This document shows, in pieces, positions 1 through 11,040 of a DNA stretch of 64,000 bases. The stretch spans positions 55,004,630 to 55,068,629 of the forward strand of contig OY292274.1 in NCBI GenBank assembly GCA_958496175.1, in the 5' to 3' direction. The translations under genes and the position numbers were made by a program. This DNA comes from Sisyra terminalis. Lineage: Eukaryota > Arthropoda > Insecta > Neuroptera > Sisyridae. The notes beneath the pieces were generated by a model. It saw only the letters and a list, made by a program, of their open reading frames with translations. It did not search any database and was not told the DNA's origin. Position 1 is the first letter of the stretch, and the number at the start of each line of letters is the position of its first letter.

Positions 1-288
1 GTTTTACGAAAGATGACACTTGCAAGTGTAATATGATTTTTACAGCTTTCTTTTTTCAAATAAAAATGGTAAGAAAAACTCAACTGCTTACAGTAATTTC
101 CATACTGCTATTCGAGTATTTTGCTACACAAAAAAATCCGGAAAAATAAGTTTTTTTAGACTAACAACTAAGCATTAATTGTTTCAACGCAATTCTTTTC
201 ACTAAAGTGCAGTGAATATTCACTGTTTCGTTTTATCCATAAAAGCTCGATTTTCTGATTTTTTAACTATTTGCATGCTTTTCTGGGC
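1..288. other. Gene-free flank
   Basis: AT-rich sequence left of the first transposon. No coding region, repeat or regulatory signal stands out. Confidence 0.5.
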
Positions 289-296
289 CATCAAAC

Positions 297-1442
297 CAGA
301 GATGCCACGAATAGTGATTTGGCCGAATACCGAATATTCAGCAAGTCTCTTGGCCGAGGTTACTGAAGTTAGAATTTTCAAAAAATCGATTTTTTATTTT
401 TTTATTTTATTTTCTTAATGTACATATATTTAAGAATACACACAGAAAATTTCATATCGTTCCGGTGAATATTTTCGACGTTACACGCAAATTTGAAAAA
501 AAAATTTATCTTATGTAAAGTGTTTTTCAAGCAGTGTTTTCAAAGTCGGTGACCAACAAATTTTAACACAAGCTTCTTAAATATATTTTTTAGTAATTGA
601 TCGAAGATTTTTTCTCACCGATAAATATTTCTCTTTATAAACAATTTAAGGCTGAAATTTTGGTCAAAAATCGATTTTTTTTTTGAGAATCCGCCATTTT
701 GTCAAAATAAATATTTTTCTTATTCCTTCGATTAATTACTAGATTTAACATTACTTTAACGAAATCTGTTTGGTTTTTTAATTTCAAAGAGTCCAGTTCA
801 GAGATATAGTGGTCACCGCAAAACGTCTTTTTTGAGAGGAGCTCCCGGAGATCAGCTGTAGCTCCTTTTCAAATATATTTTTTTACTAATACGAATAACA
901 TTTTTACATAATATGTGTACAAATTTTTAGATCAATAAATTTAAAACTTTTTTTTGAAAAAATTCTGGAAAATTCGCTTTTTTTCGACCTTTTAACTGTA
1001 TATAACCCCTTAAGAGGATCGGAAAGTAATGTAGTTATTGAACCTATCGACATTCAATTGCCATTTATCGGTTTATACTAAAGACTAAAGACATTTTCTG
1101 ATTAGCGTGACTAGTTAAGTCACAAAAGATTAAAAATATTTACTATTCTAAGCTCTATACTGAAATGGTAAATAAATTCCCAAAAAAATACAAATTCGGT
1201 ATTATGTACTTCAAAATTAAAGCTTGTGTAAAAATTGTGTGTTTTAATTTTATGTTAAGAAAACGACATTGCTTTCCGATTCCCTATATACATTTTTTGA
1301 GTAAAATATGATTTTTTTTTTGATGATTTGATTTTCGGTATTCCGCCGAATAGTAAGCAATATTCGGCTGAATACCGAATATTAAAAAATTAGCCGAATA
1401 GACCGAATACCGAATGGTGGCCGAATATTCGTGGCATCTCTA
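297..1442. mobile_element. Non-autonomous hAT-like element with exact 8-bp target duplication
   Basis: The left end starts CAGAGATGCCACGAAT and the right end, read inward on the - strand, starts TAGAGATGCCACGAAT, so the two ends are inverted copies over about 16 bp. An identical 8-bp direct repeat, CATCAAAC, flanks it at 289-296 and 1443-1450. Terminal CAG/TAG and an 8-bp duplication are standard for the hAT superfamily. Subterminal GCCGAATA/CCGAATATT motifs recur at both ends, as expected for transposase-binding repeats. The roughly 1.1-kb interior has no transposase-like reading frame, so it must have been moved in trans. Confidence 0.85.
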
Positions 1443-1450
1443 CATCAAAC

Positions 1451-4400
1451 CTCAAAATTGCTATTTTCCAACTTACAAAACTAACACGTAATCTTTTCTT
1501 TTACACTTTCCAAAAAAGTATGCAAAAAACACAAGAGTTACCTAAATGTTTAACTGTTAATATATCGCTCTTAATAACATAGATTTATAAATTTTATGAA
1601 CATAAGCAGGTAGCAGTAAGTTATTTATGAAAAATATTTGAAACAAAAAGTTTCATATTGCGCTGTTACTTTTGCTATTTTATTAATGAGGAACGAATTG
1701 CAACTGGCATAGTGTTAAGGTGACTCATAAGATATTAACGTGATGATGGAACATCGAAGGGCAGGAAATTCTTCAATATTCAAACACTGAACACGACAAT
1801 GAGTTTAAATACTTAATAGTAGTTTAGTGGAAGTCAGGTAGAGAATTTGTTATTATATTTCACTAAACACATATACATCTATATCTACATAATACTTAAT
1901 TACAATCGTGGTAGACAAACCGTCTGTCGCAAAACTACAAATAGGTATAAATACATAACACAAAATGCATGTACAAGTAGCTATTTGTAACACGTTCTCT
2001 CTAAGGCATCAATGAATTAATATTGTAGGTAGGTATATATAACATATTGATAATAAATACTTATTATATTCTGCACATTGTAAACATATCATACCAATAC
2101 ACGTTTTTCCATCTCTCCTCATCATCTTGACCAGGTTTAATTATATTTGACAACGCCTCACTTAGATCATCATTATCATAATCATTAAAAACGAATACAT
2201 ATATATTACATATTCTTTTCGTCTTATTTATAAAACACAAGCGTTCACCTATATTTATGAGTATACGGAATATAAACAAGCGTAATAAATCACTAATTAC
2301 AACGCATGCCAATTAACATTGCGGCGATTAGTCATTTTTTCCTTCTTAATCGCATGGGGATTCCCTCCATTAATTTACGTCCATTTTATTATGACTGATG
2401 TTTAAATTTAAACACTAAACAAATAATAAAATACAAGTCAATGGTCTTAATTTTAAATTTTTATTGCCAACATTTGTTTATGTATGTATGTGTAATGTAT
2501 TTATGTGGTTCCATCATAAAAATACTACAAATACTATATAAACGTGATCAACATTTGTCTTTGAAGATAAAACAGCTTAATTGGATCATTGTAAAAATTA
2601 ATAAATTGTTTTAAAAAAGTAGCCACTTATAACTTAGTATTAATTTAATGATATCAGAGAAAAAAAATTTCAGGGTTAAGGAGCTGGATTAAATACGTTT
2701 AGTCTCCGGCTTCAGCTCCGGAGTCAATGTTGGATTTTAGTTTCAACTCCGGCTCCTGATCTAAATAGTTATAAGTTGTGGGTTTATTTTTTTAATCCTT
2801 AATCGCTACCATCAAACAATAATTTTAATGTATTTTAATAGCATTAAAACTTGGTTAAATGTATGAGATTCTAAGAAGGTATTTTTTCAGAATTTACTAT
2901 ACTACGTAAACGTAAGTTTAGATAAGGATGTGAGTAGCTGAAACCAGAATAAATTTTAATGGATTCGACTCCGGTTCATCTAAAATAAATATTTTAGTTC
3001 TAGCTTCTCCAAAATCTTCCAGAATCATAGCTAAAAGACCCAACTTTCCAGCCTTGTGTTTTTAATGCGCACTTCTACCAAAATTGTGTAGTTCTAAAAC
3101 TAATTGGGAAGTTCTATGCTTGTTTTCCCTTTGAATTTTCCATACCAAGATTTCTTTAATATAGTTAAAAAAATCCAGAAAATACAAGTAAAATCGCAAA
3201 ATTTTAACAGAGCTGCACAATAAGTGCAGCTGTAATTTTTTAGACATTTATATAGTGATGTAAATTTCATTCCACAATTAAGTAATAAATAATAAAACAA
3301 TGGTCAAATCTGCTACTTTTGATCTAAAATTCTAGGCTTTAAATGTAGACTTAAGTTTTTGGCAAAAATTTCTTTCAAGATCATCATTAACCGTATTCCA
3401 TATTGGTATAAAAAAAAAATCTTTCCGAAATTTTTTTTTCCTAAATTTCAGTGTTATCATTGAAACGAAGACGCAGGTATCAATGTATATGTATTACAGA
3501 AATAAATTTAACTTTTTTAAATACTTAAAATCGATATCTATAATGATTTTTTGATGGTATAAATCTTATTAAAAATGTAGGTAATCATTTGGAAGTTGAT
3601 GTCAACAGTAGATACACTTTGCTAGTACTATAATTACCGTTTTGTATCAATTATTTTTAGCAAGTCAATCCCATCAATTGTTTATTATTTAATTAAAACA
3701 TTACATAAGGAAAAAATGAAACATAATACCATAAAAAGGTGACGATCGCTTTATTAAATATTGGCAGTTAACTTCATCACTTTCGTACAATGAAAGAATG
3801 ATTTGCATGACTGCAATGGACAATGACCTGCTCAATAATTTATATAAAATTAATTTAACTCATTCATGCAAACATCTGATGATTGTTTATAAGATTTAAA
3901 TATTTATGACAAATTAATAACAACCTGTCTCATTATTATTGACCGATCAACTTTCATTTTCGAATTAATTATAGTAGGAATTTGCATTTTTTTTAAACAT
4001 CATAAATCAGATACTATTAATAGTTTTAACGTGGAGTTTAAAAATTCTAGTTCATTATCGGCAATTTATAAATAATTATATGACAACAGGAAATATGTTT
4101 CATCTGTGATTTCGTCATTTATTATGACATAGATTTAAAGAATTTGTTGATATACTTTTTGCAATTATTTATAAAAAGAAAACAAGTATATTTGACGTCT
4201 TTATTATAATTTCTTTTGAAGTATTCACACGTTGATGGGCATTTCTTTTTAAAAATTTAAATTCTAAATTAGAATTTAAAATTTCACTTAGGTGCACTGT
4301 TATATTTTCTTGATAACAAAAAATTTATTAGATTTTGATTCGTTAGATAACTTTTGAAACACAAAACTTATGTGACATAAATGTAAAAATTTTTGATGCT

Positions 4401-6139
4401 CAAAAATTACACACTATAATATCTTGTCCTATTTTCTATATTTGATGTTCTTCAAAAAGTTTGATAAGTAGTACACTATCTCCAAATACCTTTACAATCA
4501 TAATACTTGAATTACTTATCTATTATAGCGAACGAAAATATATAAGTAGCCCCAATCAATTGAAAGGGTTTTGATCTTAACTACTCCTAAATGTATATAG
4601 TTTTTTTTAAATATTTTACAAGAATATGTTGTGCTAATATCTTAAGCTCTTGTTAATTATAACAATTTTTGGTCAAAGTGCCCAAAAGTTTTCAATTTCT
4701 TCAAAATCGTCGATTATGCTGCAATTATAAAGAGAAACATTACATGTTTCACAATATTTTTTTTTTTGGATAATTTAAGGTAGTTTACCTCGTTTACCCA
4801 TTGTTATTATTTAACCAATTTTGGGACTGTCCATGCGTTTTATTTCTACTAAGTTTTTACAAAGTATTTCAAGAATAAGAATATCAAGAAATTGATAATT
4901 GCAATTGAATTTACTCATATTATCTGGTACCTAGATAAAGTTCGAATTTTGGATTTAACAAATCATTACATCAAATCCAAACTTTAGGGTTTCTCTAAAT
5001 GTTTTCAATTAATTGTAAGAATGAAAATCAGCCTTTGATTATAGTACCAGTATAGTATTGGTTTATACAAATTTCAACCCATATAATGCTTTGGTGTTTG
5101 GAATTTACTCAATAAATTTATTTTAGGTAACTCGATTTGTTAGTTAAACTTTTATCGCATACACACAATTTTGAGAAAAAAAAACGCGTTTAGAGTTTCA
5201 CCCTTAAAAAGGACCAGTAATAAGACCCTACTGTTATTGTAGGGTATCTTCAAGCTAAATATCGAATCGATTTGAAAGTTTCACCTAATACGATGAGTGT
5301 TTTATTAAATGCAAAAAAAAATAGTTTTTATGCAAATTTAAATGCAATTGATACTCTTTGACATCAAAATGTATAATAACAGTTCAGTAATCATGACTAG
5401 TACCAGCCGAAATCGATTGAGCTTTTTTAAGTTGAATTATAAAAGCTACAAAATTACAAATCGAACATTTAGTATAGTAAAATATTACCCTACAATCAAA
5501 TATTATAAATTGTATGATATTTCTATGAGCAGGAAATTATACTTTACCAATATTCAATTTTCGAGTGTTGAGGAAATTTAATTAGAGTAGCATAATTTTT
5601 AAAAGATTTTTTTAAAGCTTAACACAGTATATATAAGTTCTAAAACTTATTTGCACTTCTTAATTTTTTACATATTAAAACAAAATAATTGATATAAAAA
5701 AAATAGAAAAAAAATACAACTAGCCTATTGATAACAGAATAAGATTCGAGGTGACCGCACCAACTACCATAGCAATTGGGTAAGGTAGTTGCTACGTTTT
5801 TCTTCAAATTTATCGATTTACGGATTTCTATAACCTCTAGAAGCACTATAGACTACTTTCTGATTTCTGGACAAATTTTAAAACAAGTACAACCACACAA
5901 TCTCAAAGTCTTCCTTTTTCCTCTAATAAAAAATCCCAAAAATTATAATTTTCCCTCACCTTATTTACACTTATACTTGGACAAAGCTTTGATCAATTTT
6001 ACTTAAAAATTAATTTATGTAATGTTTTCCATAATATGTTCAGTTGAATTTATTGTATAACGTAGAGATTTTTACATAATATGCTTGTTTACATATCTTG
6101 TCCCATCTTAATACTAATCAAATTAATAAAAAAAGTGTC
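1451..6139. other. Gene-free AT-rich stretch
   Basis: No reading frame here looks like a real protein; the open frames are short and of AT-driven composition. The only local structure I see is the CCGGAG-rich segment listed separately and short AT palindromes such as the one near 4256-4284. Confidence 0.5.
2690..2975. repeat. CTCCGG-rich degenerate repeat
   Basis: The motif CTCCGGCT / CTCCGGAGTC / ACTCCGG recurs at about 2703-2760 and again near 2970, on both strands, in otherwise AT-rich DNA. This looks like a decayed dispersed repeat. I cannot define its ends or class. Confidence 0.3.
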
Positions 6140-6330
6140 AAGTTTAACAATCCCTGACTTTTCATATTTCCCTGACCGGTGAATACCCTGTTTACGGACA
6201 CCCTGAATTTCAGTTTTAATGGTAAATGTACGAAAATCAATAACAAAAAAATCCAATTGTTTTTTTTTCCACGTCCCTGATTTTTTTTCTAACACCGTAA
6301 AATTCCCTAACTGCTGGCCACCCTCCACGC
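6140..6330. mobile_element. Degenerate hAT-like ends (CCCTGA-rich)
   Basis: The segment repeats CCCTGAC / CCCTG words and carries two possible 3' ends, GGACACCCTG near 6204 and GGCCACCC near 6326. TTCCCTGA words with a terminal CACCCTG suggest a decayed hAT-like family. No opposite end or target duplication could be located, so the assignment is tentative. Confidence 0.3.
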
Positions 6331-6773
6331 AAATTTTTAAATTTCCCGGTATACAAATCTTTCGAAACTCTAGAATCGCTAAACACCGTAAAAACCATAT
6401 TTTTGTGGTTTTTACGGAACTTTCTTGCAAAATATTTCCTGCTGCATATTACAAGAACTACTAAACACCATAGTTATATGGATAAATTATAAAGCTACTA
6501 TAAATTAATTAAGTATTAAATTATTACAGCTACACAAAAATTAAAGAGGTTTAGAACTGCACAATTTCTGTGAAACTAGATATTGATACCTTAAAGCACA
6601 AATGTGCTATGTCCATATTTTATTATACTATGAATAAATAGAAAAGTGCTTCAAGAATTAGAAAAGTTTGTAATTTTTTTTTACAAACCATATAATTTGT
6701 AAATATTAAAAGACATTGAGCTGCATTACTAGAGTTATACACGTATCAAAACTTAACTTTGAATTTTACAATA

Positions 6774-6994
6774 CAGTGTAATCTCACTAATCCGGCACTA
6801 TTAAAAACCGGAGGGTGCCGGATTATTGGAATGTTCGGATTACTGGATTATAGTGAAAAAGTCATAGGTAATGAATAAAATAAAGCATTTCGTAGAGCAC
6901 ACAGGTATAGAGGGGCGAGGGAGGCGTGGGCGGAGGGTGTCGGATTATTGAATGTGCCGATCTATCGAAGTGCTGGATTAGTGAGATTATACTG
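6774..6994. mobile_element. Pogo/Tigger-like MITE, TA target duplication
   Basis: The left end CAGTGTAATCTCACTAATC and the right end, read inward as CAGTATAATCTCACTAATC, form inverted repeats of about 25 bp. It is flanked by TA on both sides (6772-6773 and 6995-6996). CAGT ends carrying an 'AATCCGGCAC' block and a TA target are characteristic of pogo/Tigger members of Tc1/mariner. At 221 bp it is non-autonomous. The interior repeats the CGGATTA words of its ends. Confidence 0.8.
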
Positions 6995-7032
6995 TAGTAG
7001 TAAGGAACGGACAGTTCATTTGTACTTTAAGA

Positions 7033-7214
7033 CATGGGTCGGCAACCTGCGACTCGCGGGCCGCATGCGGCCCGCAAGATTCTCGCCGCAACGCACATTT
7101 AAAACTAAAATATTTGTACATAAATATTGTACGTATACCTACTGCAAGTGCGGCCCGCACTGATCCCCACGAAAAATATTTGGCCCTTTTACAACAAAAG
7201 GTTGCCGACCCATG
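7033..7214. mobile_element. hAT-like MITE with 16-bp perfect inverted ends
   Basis: CATGGGTCGGCAACCT at the left is exactly inverted at the right end. Flanks CTTTAAGA (7025-7032) and CTCTAAGG (7215-7222) are an 8-bp duplication with two substitutions. The sibling outer element at 28457-28694 shows the intact target CTCTAAGG at its own end. The interior is strikingly GC-rich near the left end (CGGGCCGCATGCGGCCCG), a short palindrome. At 182 bp it has no transposase. Confidence 0.85.
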
Positions 7215-7238
7215 CTCTAAGGTATCGATATGAAACAC

Positions 7239-8584
7239 TAAAAATGATTATTTCCAAAAAAAAAAAGCTCATGATAGTTCAAAGGGTAGAAACGTGTCCA
7301 TAAAAAATGAATGAATGAGTAATTTTTTTACTAGATTTGATAATTTGTTGTACAATAGTAGATACAATTAAAAAGATTTAGTGTCTAAATATACACTTTA
7401 TATCTTTGAATAAATAATGAATTTAAAAAAAATGTAGATAACGAATTAATTAGGTAATTGTTATTTAAAAAGTGTCATTAAAATATTCAAGTGAGTATTT
7501 TGACGATAAATTAATTAGGTTTAAAGAAAATAATAACAATAATAAAATTATTTGAAAACGAGAGATAAAAATAGCGAGTACTCAACACTTTACTCCACAT
7601 TATGTGTGTATATGTATATGTATGTGTGTATTTAATCGTTGTCGTGCTTAATGAATGAAAATAAAATGTAAACAAATAAAAATGACATAACGAGCAACCA
7701 GTAAAATATTAGAAATATTTGTGAATAAAATGCTAAATGGGAGGGAAAAAATAAATACGCGCGCTCTATAAATAGAAAGGTTCTCACATAAATAATATTA
7801 TCAATTCAAAAACTATCAATAAATCAAGTGTAAACGTGTGGTAAATGCGTGTAGCTATAGTTATATTGCTATATAGGATATTTGTGTGATTTTTTCCTCT
7901 CTATCTATTTTAGATTTGAAACGTGTTATTCGGATGCATCCATCTAAAACCATGCATACAAACATGCTTACTATATACCGATACATATATAGTATGTATA
8001 CACACATAGTATCTCTAATCCTCCGACTTTAGCGTCATTCATAAACTGAAAAAGGAAAGGGTTTTTATAACGTGTGGCGCTTAAATTACGGAACGAGTTT
8101 GACAGATATGGTAAATATTTGTACGTATAGTAGGTACGTAATATGTACGTCTCTCATCTGCCATGGCGACCATTGCCTTCCTTTTTCGTTCAATTATTGA
8201 ACTTGCGGTTGTTCGATCCGTCAGGCTGTCTGTCGGTAGTATTTAGATAAGTATATGGATATATGTGTTAAATAGAAGAGGTAACAACCGCCGACACTTG
8301 GCCATGTGCTTTTATTTATTGGCATTCATAATTATTTATTTACGATCCACTCGTGCACTGCTATTTCATTCAACCCACTGTTCTTTCTTTTCTACTGGTT
8401 TACCCGACTTTTGTCTACAACAATCGTCTTGCATTCTCCATCTAGTACGTGTCATTCATTAGAGCCATTATTATATGGCCAATCAATCATTTTACGTCTA
8501 TTAATTCGAAACAAATCGAAACCAGCTTTAATGGACCCTTTACAAAGTTACGACTGCTTCATAAATCACTCAATTGCTTGTAGT
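7239..8584. other. Gene-free stretch with a moderately GC-rich island
   Basis: AT-rich at first, then from about 7900 to 8480 the sequence becomes less AT-rich with CpG-containing words and TATA-like tracts around 7970-8010. Open frames at 8265-8734 are short and match no family I know. The island could be regulatory or an untranslated exon; nothing in the sequence decides this. Confidence 0.35.
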
Positions 8585-10520
8585 ACGACAATTTTCATTT
8601 CATCCGAAACCATTAACGATTATTCCTTTTTCATTCAAAAAATTAACGTCCACGTAAAGCCCAATCTCGATTTTAACAACAATGCAGTTGTAGGTTTGCT
8701 CTTATTGCACCCAAATTCGAATTTAGGTACTTGAAAGCTCAAATTTGGTCAGAGATTTAGGATATCCATATTATTAAGGGTACCGGAAAAGAACGTCGTT
8801 TTTTCAATGATAGATTTTTTTTAACAACAATGCAGTTTTAGGATAGCTCTTATTGCACCAAAATTCGAATTCAAGTACTTGAAAGTTCAAATTTGGTCAG
8901 CGATTAAGGATATCCATATTATTAGGGGTACCGGAAAAGAACGTCGTTTTTTCAATGATAGATTTTTTTTTAACAACAATGCAGTTGTAGGTTTGCTCTT
9001 ATTGCACCAAAATTCGAATTTAGGTACTTGAAAGTTCAAATTTGGTCTGCGATTTAGGATATCCATATTATTAGGGGTACCGGAAAAGAACGTCATTTTT
9101 TCAATGAAAGATTTTTTGGTATAAGCTTGGATCAGGAACGTCGAAATTTGAGAACTGTTTTTGAATGGTTTCGATATTATTCCTGTACGTATTGTTCCCT
9201 CGAATGCAATTTGTACGTAAATTTTGACATGTCAGAAATAAAGTAGGGATTGTTATTTTCAAATATGTATTTATATTGTATTATGTAAAATTAAATTTTC
9301 TAAATAAAGTCTACTTTGGGCAAGTCCACTTCAGCACACCCACAATTTGGCAACGTTGCATTTTCGACTTTGTTTTAAACGACAATTTTCATTTCATCCG
9401 AAACCATTAACGATTATTCCTTTTTCATTCAAAAAATTAACGTCCCCGTAAAGTCCAATCTCGATTATAACAACAATGCAGTTTTAGGATAGCTCTTATT
9501 GCACCCAAATTCGAATTTAGGTACTTGAAAGTTCAAATTTGGTCTGCGATTAAGGATGTCCATATTATTAGAGGTACCGGAAAAGAACGTCGTTTTTTCA
9601 ATGAAAGATTTTTTGGTATAAGCTTGGATCAGGAACGTCGAAATTTGAGAACTGTTTTTGAATGGTTTCGATATTATTCCTGTACGTATTTTTCCCTCGA
9701 ATGCAATTTGTACGTAAATTTTGACATGTCAGAAATAAAGTAGGGATTGTTATTTTCAAATATGTATTTATATTGTATTATGTAAAATTAAATTTTCTAA
9801 ATAAAGTCTACTTTGGGCAAGTCCACTTCAGCACACCCACAATTTGGCAACGTTGCATTTTCGACTTTGTTTTAAACGACAATTTTCATTTCATCCGAAA
9901 CCATCAACGATTATTCCTTTTCCATTCAAAAAATTAACGTCCACGTAAAGCCCAATCTCGATTATAACAACAATGCAGTTTTAGGATAGCTCTTATTGCA
10001 CCCAAATTCGAATTTAGGTACTTGAAAGTTCAAATTTGGTCTGCGATTTAGGATATCCATATTATTAGGGGTACCGGAATAGAACGTCGTTTTTTCAACG
10101 ATAGATTTTTTTTAACAACAATGCAGTTGTAGGTTTGCTCTTATTGCACCCAAATTCGAATTTAGGTACTTGAAAGTTCAAATTTGGTCTGCGATTTAGG
10201 ATATCCATATTATTAGGGGTACCGGAAAAGAACGTCGTTTTTTCAATGAAAGATTTTTTGGTATAAGCTTGGATCAGGAACGTCAAATTTGAGAACTGTT
10301 TTTGAATGGTTTCGATATTATTCCTGTACGTATTTTTCCCTCGAATACAATTTGTATGTAAATTTTGACATGTCAGAAATCAAGTAGTGATTGTTATTTT
10401 CAAATATGTATTTATATTGTATTATGAAAAATTAAATTTTCTAAATCAAGTCTACTTTGGGCAAGTCCACTTCAGCACACCCACAATTTGGCAACGTTGC
10501 ATTTTCGACTTTGTTTTAAT
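8585..10520. repeat. Higher-order tandem repeat (satellite-like) with nested 149-bp subrepeats
   Basis: Three large units begin with ACGACAATTTTCATTTC at 8585, 9379 and 9876. Each contains one to three copies of a subrepeat of about 149 bp that starts TAACAACAATGCAG (8674, 8822, 8971; 9469; 9964, 10113). Unit lengths are therefore about 794, 497 and 645 bp, differing by whole subrepeats. Every unit ends in a block with CAGCACACCCACAA and GGCAACGTTGCATTTTCG. That block resembles the terminal part of the 225-bp MITE family at 24114, 29997 and 35040. Short open frames inside (for example 9525-9743) arise from the repeat and recur with it. Confidence 0.85.
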
Positions 10521-10552
10521 TTAATTCGCAATTAAATCGGTCCATAATAAAA
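10466..10552 (+). mobile_element. Left half of the 225-bp MITE family
   Basis: The last satellite unit runs on without a break into TTTAATTCGC, AATTAAATCGG and TCCATAAT. These match the subterminal part of the elements at 24114-24338 and 35040-35264. The right half of such an element is missing; an inverted satellite arm follows instead. This ties the array's origin to that MITE family. Confidence 0.6.
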
Positions 10553-10585
10553 ATAACCGTCGCTTCTTCATTTCTGGCTTGTCAA

Positions 10586-11040
10586 AGTTTACGTACAAAT
10601 TGTATTTGAGTGAACAATACGTACCCATTCGGAATAGTTATCTACAGTTCGGAATATCTCGACGTTCCTGATCCAAGCTTATACCGATTTTTTTTTTTAA
10701 TTTTAAAATTAGCAATCAGTTAGTGCAAACTATAAGCTAATGGTCTTGGCTGGAGCTCTTGAACTCCAAATAGCTTGATGAAGAAGTCCCCAGTGGAACA
10801 TCTTCCTACTACTTTGATGCCAGCTCATATGGAGTTCTCTTTGATTTTAGTCTTCTAATGAATGAAAGATTTGAATGCTGAAATTGTTTTCAACGAATAA
10901 CGAATATTTTCGTTCAAAGTCTACGATGTTTTATGACAGAGGTATCAATATGTTACCAGAAAGGTGACAAAAAGTTATATTTAACGAGGGAAATTATATT
11001 TTCATTGAAAAAACGACATTCTTTTCCGGTACCCCTATTA
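10586..11040 (-). repeat. Inverted satellite arm interrupted by about 310 bp of foreign sequence
   Basis: 10586-10684 is an inverted, diverged copy of the satellite segment seen at about 9116-9235 (the block with AAGCTTGGATCAGGAACG). The matching continuation, with ACCGGAAAAGAACG in the other orientation, resumes only near 11003-11036. In the direct units these two blocks are adjacent, so about 10690-11003 is an insertion (or replacement). That inserted piece is less AT-rich around 10730-10840. I see no inverted ends in it. Confidence 0.6.

Larger units (their letters stand above)
6579..7230. mobile_element. Palindromic-ended MITE (family shared with 28457-28694), host of two nested insertions
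   Basis: The left end GATATTGATACCTTAAAG is inverted relative to the right end at 7215-7230 (CTCTAAGGTATCGATA). Flanks TGAAACTA (6571-6578) and TGAAACAC (7231-7238) are a likely imperfect 8-bp target duplication. The body matches the reverse complement of the element at 28457-28694, including the stretch around the AGAGTTAT motif. It is longer only because it was hit by two later elements (6774-6994 and 7033-7214). No coding capacity. Confidence 0.8.

Noticed and set aside
9525..9743. 72-residue open frame
   Set aside because: It lies inside the tandem array and recurs with its units, so it reflects repeat sequence rather than a gene.
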